Under the pieces are notes generated by a model. It made no database searches. It was not told the DNA's origin and was given only the letters and a program-made list of their open reading frames with translations. This document shows, one piece after another, positions 8,923 through 16,850 of a stretch of DNA of 64,000 bases (position 1 is the first letter of the stretch; each line of letters opens with the position of its first letter). A program made the translations under genes and the position numbers. The DNA lies in the NCBI RefSeq assembly GCF_006438915.1, contig NZ_RCZE01000003.1, positions 67,070-131,069 of the forward strand, read 5' to 3'. The stretch is from Pseudomonas arsenicoxydans. GTDB lineage: Bacteria > Pseudomonadota > Gammaproteobacteria > Pseudomonadales > Pseudomonadaceae.

Positions 8923-9398
8923 AGTCAATACCGCCGTTTGCGCACTGGACAGTGCTGGCTATCATCAACGCCGTTTGCATTTTCTCCCTGTTTTATTCGC
9001 CATCCTATTACATGGAAAATACCAGCTATCAAACCATTACCCGTCAATGGCTGGAAGATCTGAATCAGCTCAATACCGAAGAGTATCTGACCATTGGCCA
9101 CGGTCGACTGACGCAAACGACTCTGGAGAGTCTGAACGGCAAAAGCCGTAACGCTACGATTACGGCGGACATCATTCGCGAAAGTAAACATCACGTTCAG
9201 ATCAAAATAAGCAACGTCAAACTCAGCCAGGACTCCGAACTTTTTGCCATTGAAAAGACGCCTGATCTTTTTTTCAGACGCCAATATGTTCTGCAAGAAG
9301 GTGCGGTTCTGAACTACGAATTGATCCCTACCAATGATAAAAAAGCGGTGTGTTTTTATGTGCATGATCTTGGACGTCTGCGCTGCATGAATCACTGA
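8919..9398 (+). CDS. ToxS-like membrane-anchored periplasmic partner
   Basis: A 159-residue protein with one N-terminal membrane helix (WTVLAIINAVCIFSLFY, about residues 8-26) and a periplasmic domain. I find no recognised family. The four-base overlap with the ToxR-like gene, the anchor-plus-periplasmic-domain layout and the length (ToxS is about 170 residues) suggest a ToxS-type effector that stabilises or senses for the regulator. This is an inference from architecture and position, not sequence similarity. The in-frame ATG at 8901 inside the upstream gene is less likely because the ATGA overlap gives coupling. Confidence 0.65.
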   Translation: MKSIPPFAHWTVLAIINAVCIFSLFYSPSYYMENTSYQTITRQWLEDLNQLNTEEYLTIGHGRLTQTTLESLNGKSRNATITADIIRESKHHVQIKISNVKLSQDSELFAIEKTPDLFFRRQYVLQEGAVLNYELIPTNDKKAVCFYVHDLGRLRCMNH

Positions 9399-9567
9399 GC
9401 CCGCTGAAACCGGGTCAATAATAAAAATAATAATTACTAATTTGTATCAAGCGCCCCTCCCCTTCAAAGTCCCTTCTCTATGGCTTTCGGAGCCGCGCCT
9501 GCTGTTAATCAGCAAAAACGGCTCTGGGCTTATCCCGAAACATACATTTTTGCGAGCCGTCATACCG

Positions 9568-9825
9568 ATGATGACCAAGATGCTGGCAGTCCTGTCTCTA
9601 GCGGCATTGCCCTTTCATTCAGTGGCACATGATGAATACTCCAACGGCAGCACGGAGATTGATTTCTACTCGATAGAATTGAGTCCGAATGAAAAGCTGA
9701 AATTGTCGCATCTACAGATTTATACCCAGAATGAATCTCATGACGACAAAGCGGCAAACGACAACTCCCTACCGCCTCCTCCACACTACGTTATCAATGA
9801 CGACCCTTCTCTGATCCCGCTTTGA
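9568..9825 (+). CDS. Small exported protein of unknown function
   Basis: An 85-residue protein starting MMTKMLAVLSLAALPFHSVA, a good Sec signal peptide with cleavage near HSVA-HDE. The mature peptide of about 65 residues is acidic and ends in a proline-rich tail (NSLPPPPHYVINDDPSLIPL). No family recognised. A longer frame is open from 9442, but it would bury the signal peptide, so the ATG pair at 9568 is preferred. It lies between the ToxRS-like pair and another small exported protein. Confidence 0.55.
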   Translation: MMTKMLAVLSLAALPFHSVAHDEYSNGSTEIDFYSIELSPNEKLKLSHLQIYTQNESHDDKAANDNSLPPPPHYVINDDPSLIPL

Positions 9826-9979
9826 TAATTGTTTTCGCAGAGTGCCTGACCATGGGCAATATGAGTTTTTGACTTTAATCAGCACCGCTGGCGCGTGATC
9901 ATCCACCGACCAAGCCGTGAGCGTAATGCGGTTGCCACCAGGCTCTGACTGAAAAATCATTAACAAGGAAAGCACGTCA

Positions 9980-10351
9980 ATGCAGCTTAAAAACTTCGCA
10001 ACCGTTTCGTTTGGTGTATTGCTTTCTCTCAAGGCCATGGCCTATGACAAGGAAGTTTATCGTGCCGAGATGACGCGTGTTGAAAGCAACAAGAAGACGC
10101 TGGACGATGAACACTCTCGTTACAAGATTTGCACAGACTATCGAGTCGACGATTTTTTTGCCTTTGATGCCGCCGCCATCGGCCCGGCAAGTGAAACATC
10201 GGCCATCTTCGGCTCGAAGATAGCGCCCTGTAAACTTCAGAGCCTGGTGGATTCACCCCTGAGCGACGCGTACGTTTTTTCCGCGTCGCTGGAGCTTATG
10301 CCGGCATTGCCTGGCACCTTCCATTTAGCTGAAGAGCCTTCAATTCCATGA
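9980..10351 (+). CDS. Small exported protein of unknown function
   Basis: A 123-residue protein with a signal peptide (MQLKNFATVSFGVLLSLKAMA, cleavage before YDKEVY). The mature part has two cysteines (KICTDYR and IAPCKLQ). A conserved-looking block VDDFFAFDAAAIGPASETSA follows. Family not recognised. Its stop overlaps the AraC-type gene start (ATGA at 10348), so expression is coupled to that regulator. An RBS-like AAGGAAAG sits 9 bp upstream of the ATG. Confidence 0.6.
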   Translation: MQLKNFATVSFGVLLSLKAMAYDKEVYRAEMTRVESNKKTLDDEHSRYKICTDYRVDDFFAFDAAAIGPASETSAIFGSKIAPCKLQSLVDSPLSDAYVFSASLELMPALPGTFHLAEEPSIP

Positions 10352-11310
10352 ACATCCCTGATGAAGTCTTTCATATAACCGCTGCGCCTGCGGACAACGC
10401 CAACAGAACCATTGGCCGATGGGAAATGAACCTCATCACATCGGAACATGAGGCGAACATTCGGCAGCACAAGCTCATGCACAGCCCCAGAGTGCAATGC
10501 AGTCGACTGGAGTTTGATTCGGCTGTCACGATGATCAGCGCTGTTCCTCATGGCTGTGTGAGCTTCGCCATTTCACAGACGTCCGTTGGCCGCCCTATCG
10601 TCAATGATCATGAACTGCGCCCTAACGAAATCATTGCGCTGCACAGCGATGAACCCGTGCATTACACCTGCGAGCCGAATGAAACGCTGTTCACCCTGAC
10701 CACGACGCTGGAGCACTACGCCCAGTGTGTCGAAAATCATCCTGCTGTCGACGTATTGGCCAATCGAAAGGAACAGCGCTTTCAGGTAGCCAATTTCAAA
10801 TTAATACAATCTGCCATTCAAGCCATCAGCGCTTGCGCTGTCGACGTCAAAGCCCCCTCTTTAGAACCGCGTGGCAGTTCAAAAGCTTCAGGCATTGAAA
10901 GTGCACTGCTGACTTCATTGCTACGTGCACTGACGCCGGTTGGGCGTTCCGCGCTTAAAATCCCAACGAGAAGAAAGGTTGCGCTAGAAGCAATCGAATA
11001 CATCCACGCCAATGCAAAAAAAGCGCTGTGCATGAAAGCGCTGGTCAAACAACTCAGCACGACGACTCGCACGTTGCATCATGGTTTCGTCGAAACGTTC
11101 GGCGTGACGCCGATTGCCTACATCAGGAATGTAAGGCTCGCCAATGTTCGCCGAGACTTGATCCGCAACACCTGGCCAACCGTCACTGAAACGGCAATGT
11201 ATTGGAACTTCCATCACCTGAGCAGGTTTTCCAAGGCGTATCACGACGCTTATGGGGAAGTGCCCTCGGAAACCGCCCGGCGCCACTCAACAAAGCTGCA
11301 ACTTCGATAA
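10348..11310 (+). CDS. AraC-family transcriptional regulator
   Basis: A 320-residue regulator. The N-terminal ~200 residues resemble the ligand-binding half of AraC proteins that act on catabolic or ethanolamine-type operons. The C-terminal AraC/XylS domain (about 215-315) has both helix-turn-helix motifs: IEYIHANAKKALCMKALVKQ then TTRTLHHGFVETFGVTPIAYIRNVRL, and WNFHHLSRFSKAYHDAYGEVPSE. The overlap with the preceding small exported protein and the location before an outer-membrane barrel point to local targets, but no operator could be identified. Confidence 0.9.
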   Translation: MNIPDEVFHITAAPADNANRTIGRWEMNLITSEHEANIRQHKLMHSPRVQCSRLEFDSAVTMISAVPHGCVSFAISQTSVGRPIVNDHELRPNEIIALHSDEPVHYTCEPNETLFTLTTTLEHYAQCVENHPAVDVLANRKEQRFQVANFKLIQSAIQAISACAVDVKAPSLEPRGSSKASGIESALLTSLLRALTPVGRSALKIPTRRKVALEAIEYIHANAKKALCMKALVKQLSTTTRTLHHGFVETFGVTPIAYIRNVRLANVRRDLIRNTWPTVTETAMYWNFHHLSRFSKAYHDAYGEVPSETARRHSTKLQLR

Positions 11311-11397
11311 GCACCTGACCCAAAAATAACAATCATTAATTTTCCTTCGCCAAGTCAAATGGCCAACATTGCTTATTTCTCACTCGAAGGGACAAAC

Positions 11398-11502
11398 ATG
11401 CGCTATCGATTGAATTCATTACCGCTCAAACAGAAGATTTTCTTTTGCCTGGCTGCGTATTTATGTGGCGTGGCGTTGGCCTGGCTGATTGACGGCTTAT
11501 AA
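11398..11502 (+). CDS. Small single-pass membrane protein, 34 residues
   Basis: A short ORF with a good ribosome binding site (GAAGGG six bases before the ATG). The product is a basic N-terminus (MRYRLNSLPLKQK) followed by one hydrophobic helix (IFFCLAAYLCGVALAWLI) and DGL. That is the layout of a membrane miniprotein. No homologue is known to me. It sits between the AraC gene and the outer-membrane barrel gene, both on the same strand. Confidence 0.5.
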   Translation: MRYRLNSLPLKQKIFFCLAAYLCGVALAWLIDGL

Positions 11503-11605
11503 CGCGCACAAAATATCAATCATTGATTTCTATCAACCTTCGCGATCACTCAAATTCTTAGCGTTCACCTCACCACCGACAACCTGTAGAAGGACTTCAC
11601 CTCAC

Positions 11606-12106
11606 ATGTTATTTCGAAACCTTGGCTTCGTTTCGCTGCTTTCGTTACTGTCTTTTCAGGCATTTGCGGATGACAAAGGGTTGTATCTTGGCGCTGGCGT
11701 CAGCAGCATTGAAGCCGACAAATCCCAGCTGAGCGGTGACGACACCAGCTATAAGGTTTTTGCAGGCTATCGTCTCAACAGTTATCTGGCGTTCGAAGGT
11801 GCCTTTGTTGATCTCGGGCAGTTCGAGGACAAGAATCTTGATTTCGATGGCAAATCAGTTCAGGCCGCTACTCATATTGGATTTCCAATAGGAGATCGCC
11901 TGCGAGTGTTCGGTAGTGTCGGTGCCCATGCTTGGGATGCGGACGGTAATGCCAGCGATGACGACACTGGCGTGGACCTGACTTACGGTGCCGGTGTTGA
12001 ATTTGATGTATTCCGCAATATTGGTATCCGTGCCGAATATGAAGTACTGCAAGTCGGTGAAATCGATCTGAATCAAACAACGGCCTCTGCTTACATTCTC
12101 TGGTAA
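11606..12106 (+). CDS. OmpA-like/OmpW-type outer-membrane beta-barrel
   Basis: A 166-residue protein with signal peptide MLFRNLGFVSLLSLLSFQAFA and a mature eight-stranded-barrel pattern: alternating polar/aromatic strands such as GLYLGAGVSS, SYKVFAGYRLN, LAFEGAFVDLG, LRVFGSVGAHAW, VDLTYGAGVEFDV and IGIRAEYEVL. It ends in a C-terminal aromatic residue (AYILW*), the usual Bam-recognition signal. This is the OMP_b-brl/OmpA-porin-like fold without a peptidoglycan-binding domain. Start at 11606 is preceded by AAGGAC. Role unknown; possible stress or adhesion barrel controlled by the nearby regulators. Confidence 0.85.
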   Translation: MLFRNLGFVSLLSLLSFQAFADDKGLYLGAGVSSIEADKSQLSGDDTSYKVFAGYRLNSYLAFEGAFVDLGQFEDKNLDFDGKSVQAATHIGFPIGDRLRVFGSVGAHAWDADGNASDDDTGVDLTYGAGVEFDVFRNIGIRAEYEVLQVGEIDLNQTTASAYILW

Positions 12107-12113
12107 TGCGCAG

Positions 12114-12148
12114 TTGAATTGAGCGGCCGTGCTGGTCGCTCAATTCAA
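12114..12148 (+). terminator. Hairpin terminator after the barrel gene
   Basis: A perfect 12-bp inverted repeat (TTGAATTGAGCG / CGCTCAATTCAA) with an 11-base loop lies 7 bp beyond the stop of the barrel gene. No long T-run follows, so termination may be partial or the hairpin may protect the transcript end. Confidence 0.55.
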
Positions 12149-12181
12149 ACCCTCGAAACCCTCTTCCCTACCAAGAAGCCG

Positions 12182-12670
12182 ATGATCGACTACGACCTTT
12201 TAAGTGACGCCGAGCGAGCGGCAATCAACGCCGCCATTCAGGGCCCGGGATTGCCACTTCAAACAGCCTTGATCGTCGATGACGACGACGCTACACGTGA
12301 GTTACTGGCCGAAATTCTCCAGGTCAACGGCATCGCGTGTGTGACGGCTGACAGTGTTGCCGAGGCTCTGTGTTTGTTGGAAATCGACAGTTCAATCGGG
12401 CTGGTGATTACTAACCTGAATATGTACCCGCTCAATGGCCTGGCGTTGATTCGCAAGATCCGAAAGTCGGAGTGGGCGGACCTGCCCGTTGTCATCGTTT
12501 CCGCAGATGCAGAGGTTCGAGATGCCATCGAGGCCATGCATTTGAATGTGGTCGATTTTCTGTTGAAGCCTATTGATGCCTACGAGTTGATCAATCTGGT
12601 TCAGTTGGAACTGGGTTTAAAGGGGAACGGGTTCACATCGGCTCACTCCTCAACTCCACTGCTACGCTGA
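12182..12670 (+). CDS. Single-domain receiver with Asn at the phosphorylation site
   Basis: A 162-residue protein holding one CheY-like receiver (about residues 27-148). The acidic pocket is present (LIVDDDDATREL), as are the switch Ser in VVIVSADAE and the invariant Lys129 (FLLKPIDAYE). The phospho-acceptor Asp, expected in the motif T-D-L-N-M, is Asn78 here (VITNLNMYPLNG; codon AAC at 12413-12415). It is therefore a pseudo-receiver unlikely to be phosphorylated in the usual way. There is no output domain. The start at 12182 follows AAGAAGCC; an upstream frame reads through the terminator hairpin. Partner unknown. Confidence 0.8.
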   Translation: MIDYDLLSDAERAAINAAIQGPGLPLQTALIVDDDDATRELLAEILQVNGIACVTADSVAEALCLLEIDSSIGLVITNLNMYPLNGLALIRKIRKSEWADLPVVIVSADAEVRDAIEAMHLNVVDFLLKPIDAYELINLVQLELGLKGNGFTSAHSSTPLLR

Positions 12671-12756
12671 TGACTCAACGGAGGGCAGAAAAGTCGCAAC
12701 AATTCGAGACCGCCTGATGGTCGAACACCCGTAGATCAACCTCAACAGATGACTCT

Positions 12757-14541
12757 ATGAAAGACACCATTCGCTACGCCGAATACTTGCATAAGATCGG
12801 AGCGGGTCGCCGCGAAATACCCATGCGTGAACTGGTGTCCGCACCGGTTCGCGATGCCGATGGCCACTGGCAGGCCGCCCCCCACAAAGCGGTGAAATTA
12901 CATGGAGGCGAGATCGCCGCCATCCTCAAGCCCTATCTCAATGTCCGTTTCATGGAGCAGCTTCGCGCCGTGGTGCCGCTGGCCCTGTACCTGGTGCTGT
13001 TTCAGATCATCATCCTGCGCCAGTTGGTCGAGGACTCGGTGCTTGTCACGGCCGGCCTGTTCGCCGTCATCGTCGGACTGATGCTGTTCATGGAAGGCCT
13101 GAAACTTGGCCTGATGCCTTTCGGCGAAATCATCGGCAGCAACCTTCCACGCAAGTTATCCCTGCCGGTGGTGTTGCTGGTGACCCTGTTGTTGGGCATT
13201 GGGGTAACCTTCGCCGAGCCCGCCATTGGCGCGCTGCGCGCCGCCGGGCAGAACGTTTCTTCAGAGCGCGCGCCCTACCTCTGGGCGATCCTCAATCAGT
13301 GGACCGGCGCACTGGTTCTGGTGGTGGGGGCCAGCGTCGGCCTGGCCGCGGTCATCGGCACGCTGCGCTTCCTCTACGGCTGGAGCCTGAAGCCGTTGAT
13401 CTATTTATCACTGGCGCCCGTGCTGCTGCTGACGGTGTACATGAGCAGTGATCCTGAGCTGGCAAAGATTATCGGCCTGGCCTGGGATGCCGGCGCGGTC
13501 ACCACCGGGCCGGTCACTGTCCCGCTGGTGCTGGCGTTGGGCATCGGCATCGCAGCGGCTGCCGGCAAGGGCGGTTCCGGGCTGTCCGGGTTCGGTATTG
13601 TCACCCTCGCCTCATTGTTTCCCGTCATCGGCGTCATGCTGCTGGGCCTGTATGTGTCTGCCATCTCCTCGCCGGCAGACATCATCGCCGCGGCGCAGGC
13701 GGCGGCCAGCGCCGGACAACTGGCGGCTGACTGGTACACGGTCAGCCCCGGACTGGAGATCGTTTCCGGACTGCGGGCCATCGTGCCACTGGTGATTTTC
13801 CTGCTGATCGTACTGAGACTGCTGCTGCGGCAAAGCCTGCCACGGCGCGGCGAGATTTTCCTCGGCATCGCCCTGACCGTGGTGGGCATGTGCCTGTTCA
13901 ATCTCGGCCTGACCTACGGTCTGTCGAAGTTGGGCGGGAGTGCCGGTTCGCTGATTCCAGCGGCCTTCATGCAGACGCCGGGCGCGGACGACTCCCCGCT
14001 CTACCGGTATGAGGTGGGGTTGGTAGTGGCACTGGTGTTCGCCTGGGTGCTCGGGTACGGGGCGACCGTCGCCGAACCCGCGCTGAATGCGCTCGGCGTC
14101 ACCGCCGAGACGCTGACCAACGGTTTTATCCGCAAGCGCGGCCTTATCCGTGCGGTATCGATAGGTGTCGCCTGCGGCATTGCCCTGGGTGTGGCCAAGT
14201 TGGTGTTCGGCCTGCCACTGGTCTGGCTGGTGGTACCGCCCTACTTGCTCGCGGTGGTACTGACGATTTTTTCGACCGAAGAGTTCGTCAACGTGGCCTG
14301 GGATAGCGCGGGTGTCACCACGGGGCCAATCACCGTTCCGCTCGTTCTGGCCATGGGGTTGGGACTGGGCAATGCGACCAACGCCGTCGAGGGTTTCGGC
14401 ATTCTTTGCATGGCCTCCGTCGGCCCGGTCATCAGCGTCATGCTCCTCGGGCACTGGGCGCGTTTCCAGTTGTGGAGACAGACAAAGGCCGCCGCAGAAC
14501 AACCTGCGAAGCAATTTTTGGACACGGGAGAAGCAGGATGA
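12757..14541 (+). CDS. DUF1538 membrane protein (probable transporter), duplicated
   Basis: A 594-residue integral membrane protein made of two DUF1538 repeats. Signature pairs recur: VTFAEPAIGALRAAG (near 150) and ATVAEPALNALGVTAE (near 435); WDAGAVTTGPVTVPLVLALG (near 243) and WDSAGVTTGPITVPLVLAMG (near 515). About a dozen hydrophobic helices are visible, with a soluble N-terminal ~65 residues. The substrate is unknown. Its stop overlaps the start of a PII-like gene (ATGA), and a second PII-like gene follows, so it is probably gated or sensed by these proteins in the way PII proteins control membrane transporters. That functional link is inferred from the operon. Confidence 0.85.
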   Translation: MKDTIRYAEYLHKIGAGRREIPMRELVSAPVRDADGHWQAAPHKAVKLHGGEIAAILKPYLNVRFMEQLRAVVPLALYLVLFQIIILRQLVEDSVLVTAGLFAVIVGLMLFMEGLKLGLMPFGEIIGSNLPRKLSLPVVLLVTLLLGIGVTFAEPAIGALRAAGQNVSSERAPYLWAILNQWTGALVLVVGASVGLAAVIGTLRFLYGWSLKPLIYLSLAPVLLLTVYMSSDPELAKIIGLAWDAGAVTTGPVTVPLVLALGIGIAAAAGKGGSGLSGFGIVTLASLFPVIGVMLLGLYVSAISSPADIIAAAQAAASAGQLAADWYTVSPGLEIVSGLRAIVPLVIFLLIVLRLLLRQSLPRRGEIFLGIALTVVGMCLFNLGLTYGLSKLGGSAGSLIPAAFMQTPGADDSPLYRYEVGLVVALVFAWVLGYGATVAEPALNALGVTAETLTNGFIRKRGLIRAVSIGVACGIALGVAKLVFGLPLVWLVVPPYLLAVVLTIFSTEEFVNVAWDSAGVTTGPITVPLVLAMGLGLGNATNAVEGFGILCMASVGPVISVMLLGHWARFQLWRQTKAAAEQPAKQFLDTGEAG

Positions 14542-14900
14542 AAGCTGAAGGAATTACCTACCTCACTGACGTTGCACTGATCACCTGCATTGTTCCCGTC
14601 GGGCGCGCCGATCTGGTGATCCGGGCGGCCCAGGGCATGGGCGCGCCGGGCGCCATTGTCTACCACGCCAGCGGGATTGGCCCCCGTGAGCGGCTCGGCC
14701 TGCTGAGCATCGCCATCGACGCGGAGAAGGAAGTGGTGAGCCTGCTGGTCGCTGCCGACTACCAGGACGCGGTACTCGAGGCGATCTATCACGCGGCCAA
14801 TTTGAATGTTCCCGGCGCTGGAATGATCTATGCGACCCCCGTGGAAAAAGTCGCGACCTACATCCCCCGCGAGATGCTGAAACAGGAGAATCCCTCGTGA
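14538..14900 (+). CDS. PII-like signalling protein, first copy
   Basis: A 120-residue PII-superfamily protein (ferredoxin-like fold). It carries VALITCIVPVGRADLVIRAA in strand 1/helix 1, a glycine-rich T-loop region MGAPGAIVYHASGIG, and a B/C-loop-like segment NLNVPGAGMIYATPVEKV. The uridylylated Tyr51 context of classical GlnB is absent, so it belongs with the PII-like or PII-NG groups. It overlaps the DUF1538 gene by four bases and the next PII-like gene by four bases, a tightly coupled three-gene operon. It most likely regulates the DUF1538 protein in response to a nucleotide or related ligand. Confidence 0.8.
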   Translation: MKAEGITYLTDVALITCIVPVGRADLVIRAAQGMGAPGAIVYHASGIGPRERLGLLSIAIDAEKEVVSLLVAADYQDAVLEAIYHAANLNVPGAGMIYATPVEKVATYIPREMLKQENPS

Positions 14901-15292
14901 GTCTGGCGGTCGCGGGCGTACCGGGTGGGGCTGCAAAACTCATTACCTGCGTGTTGCCCGACGATGGCACCGAGCGCACGCTGCTGCAGCTATTGCGAGA
15001 GACGCATGGCATTACCCGGGCGGACAGCGTTAATTGCCGTGGCGTGGCCATACTGCAGGCCGCCAAAGCTCCCCGCTACGAAGTGCCAGAGGCGGTGCTC
15101 ACCCGGATGGTTAATGTGGTGGTAGATGTAGCTCAGGCAGAAGAGGTGTTCGACTTTATTTGTGTAAACGCCAGGTTGGCCGAGCCTGGCAGAGGGTTGA
15201 TGTACATGTCGGCGTTAAATTTCGCTATGGCATTGGCGATGCCTGAGGGGGTAGCGCAAGAGCACGAGGAGAAGCCGGCAGCGCTCAGTTGA
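14897..15292 (+). CDS. PII-like protein, second copy (GTG start)
   Basis: A 131-residue protein of the same PII-like type but diverged from its neighbour. It contains KLITCVLPDDGTERTLLQLLRE, the loop THGITRADSVNCRGVAIL, and a C-terminal strand with PGRGLMYMSALNFA. The GTG start at 14897 is supported by AGGAG seven bases upstream and by the overlap with the preceding stop. The two PII-like proteins may form heterotrimers or act on the two DUF1538 halves. The gene is convergent with the Rieske gene, and their 3' ends overlap by 8 bp. Confidence 0.75.
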   Translation: MSLAVAGVPGGAAKLITCVLPDDGTERTLLQLLRETHGITRADSVNCRGVAILQAAKAPRYEVPEAVLTRMVNVVVDVAQAEEVFDFICVNARLAEPGRGLMYMSALNFAMALAMPEGVAQEHEEKPAALS

Positions 15293-15623
15293 CGTCCATG
15301 ACCACTCGGTTGTCGACCCATCGCACAGGCACTGGCTCCAACTGCGCGCCCTTGCAGGGTCCGTCGATACAGTGCCCGTTTTCAAAAAGAAACATCGCGC
15401 TGTGGTGCGCGCACATCAAGACCTTGCCACGATACGTGCAAAACTCCTGCGGGCGATAATCCAAGGGCACCGAAAAATGCGGACAACGGTTGATGTAGAC
15501 CCACACCTGCCGGCCTTGCCGCACCGCCACCAGGCCGGCGGGATGCAGTTGCTGATGCTGCGGCAGGCCGAGGGCGCCGCCGTCGGCGATGTCGTCCAGT
15601 TGGCACAACGTGATCGTGGTCAT
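15285..15623 (-). CDS. Rieske [2Fe-2S] ferredoxin-like protein
   Basis: A 112-residue small Rieske protein. The cluster motif is CPHFSVPL then 17 residues on CAHHSAMF (C-x-H ... C-x-x-H), followed by GHCIDGPCKGAQLEPVPV, the closing proline-loop pattern. It is the last gene of the hydroquinone operon, 2 bp after the YCII gene. It probably hands electrons to an oxygenase of the same pathway or keeps the dioxygenase iron reduced, but no Rieske oxygenase lies in this operon. Confidence 0.85.
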   Translation of the reverse strand: MTTITLCQLDDIADGGALGLPQHQQLHPAGLVAVRQGRQVWVYINRCPHFSVPLDYRPQEFCTYRGKVLMCAHHSAMFLFENGHCIDGPCKGAQLEPVPVRWVDNRVVMDVN

Positions 15624-15625
15624 GC

Positions 15626-15937
15626 TCAGCCACGCAATTCCGGATTGCCGAGGCTCCAGTACCACGGACGGATCTGGATGCTCGCAAACAACCCGGCCTG
15701 TACGTACGGATCGTCCTGAACGAACGCCTCCACTTCCGGCAAGCTGTGCGCCTCGATCACCAGCAACGTGCCATTCATCGCCACACCGGCCTCATCGAGG
15801 GTCGGACCGCCGAACCGCACGACCACGCGATGGCGCTCGGTCGCGCGTAAATGCGCTTGATGGCTGGGTCGCAAACGCTGACGCAAGGCCAACGAATCCG
15901 GATGATCTGTGGCAAACACCGCAAAAAACTGGCCCAT
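15626..15937 (-). CDS. YCII-domain protein
   Basis: A 103-residue protein with the YCII fold, related to muconolactone isomerase. It contains MGQFFAVFATDHPDSLALR, the conserved His of LRPSHQAHLRAT, and DEAGVAMNGTLLVIEA followed by FVQDDPYVQAGLFASIQIRP. In aromatic-degradation operons such proteins are proposed isomerases or lactone-handling enzymes. Placed between the intradiol dioxygenase and the Rieske protein, 3 bp from the former, it is likely an accessory enzyme of ring-cleavage product metabolism. Confidence 0.8.
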   Translation of the reverse strand: MGQFFAVFATDHPDSLALRQRLRPSHQAHLRATERHRVVVRFGGPTLDEAGVAMNGTLLVIEAHSLPEVEAFVQDDPYVQAGLFASIQIRPWYWSLGNPELRG

Positions 15938-15940
15938 GCT

Positions 15941-16813
15941 TCACTCGGCTTCCATCACAAATTCGTAGCACGCGCGTTTGAACGGCACGTCCATACCCAG
16001 TCTGGCCGACACATCGTCGTGGTTGATCCGGTCTTCGTAGATCACCTGCAATGACTGTTTGACGCCGAACACCGCATCGGACGCCAGATAGGGGTCATCG
16101 TGATTGAACAGGTGCGTGACCAGTTTGCGATAGCCGGGCACCTCAATCATGAAATGCAAGTGCGCGGGCCGCCACGCATGACGGCTGGCCGCATCGAGCA
16201 TACGCCCCACCGGTCCATCAGTCGGTATCGGGTAAGCCACCGGGACAATCGTGCGAATTGCAAAACAGCCGTCCGCGTCGGTGCGATAGCGACCGCGCAG
16301 ATTACCGAACGGCTGCTCGGTGTCCTGACCGGAATACATGCCGTTCTCGGCGGTCTGCCAGACATCGAGCACCGCACCGGCCAAGGCATTGCCATGCACA
16401 TCGACCACGCGGCCACGCACCAGCGCGGTCTCACCTGGGGTGAAGGCCATGTTTTCTCCAAAAGCGCGATCAGGCATGCCGTCGATGTAGAACGGCCCGA
16501 ACACCGTGGTCTCGGTCGCCGTTGCGCTGTGCCTGTGGTTGATCGCATCCACCAGCATCGACACACCGAGGGTGTCCGACAGCAGAATGAATTCCTGACG
16601 CACCAGACCGTCGCATTTATGCCCGGTCTCGGTCAGGAAGCGGATGCCTTCAAACCATTCCTGTTCGGTCAATTCGACCTCGCTGACAAAGGCGTGCAGA
16701 TGCCGCGTCAGGCTTTGCATGATCTGTTTGTAACGCGCATTGGGCGCGTCGTTGAAACTGCTCACGGCTTGCGCGGAAATCAGCGATTCCGTAGCTTTGT
16801 CTTGATCGGTCAT
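15941..16813 (-). CDS. Intradiol ring-cleavage dioxygenase (hydroxyquinol 1,2-dioxygenase type)
   Basis: A 290-residue non-haem Fe(III) dioxygenase. The N-terminal helical domain of the catechol/hydroxyquinol group is followed by the catalytic domain. Iron ligands are the two Tyr in AENGMYSGQD and LRGRYRTDADG and the two His in WRPAHLHFMIE. Length and the FNDAPNARYKQIMQSLTRHLH start suit hydroxyquinol 1,2-dioxygenases, which convert benzenetriol to maleylacetate. That fits the maleylacetate reductase gene just upstream. The ATG at 16813 (preceded by GGAA) is preferred over one 27 bp earlier with no RBS. Confidence 0.85.
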   Translation of the reverse strand: MTDQDKATESLISAQAVSSFNDAPNARYKQIMQSLTRHLHAFVSEVELTEQEWFEGIRFLTETGHKCDGLVRQEFILLSDTLGVSMLVDAINHRHSATATETTVFGPFYIDGMPDRAFGENMAFTPGETALVRGRVVDVHGNALAGAVLDVWQTAENGMYSGQDTEQPFGNLRGRYRTDADGCFAIRTIVPVAYPIPTDGPVGRMLDAASRHAWRPAHLHFMIEVPGYRKLVTHLFNHDDPYLASDAVFGVKQSLQVIYEDRINHDDVSARLGMDVPFKRACYEFVMEAE

Positions 16814-16850
16814 TGTTGTTATTCCGATGAGAATGGTCATGGCTGGACTG

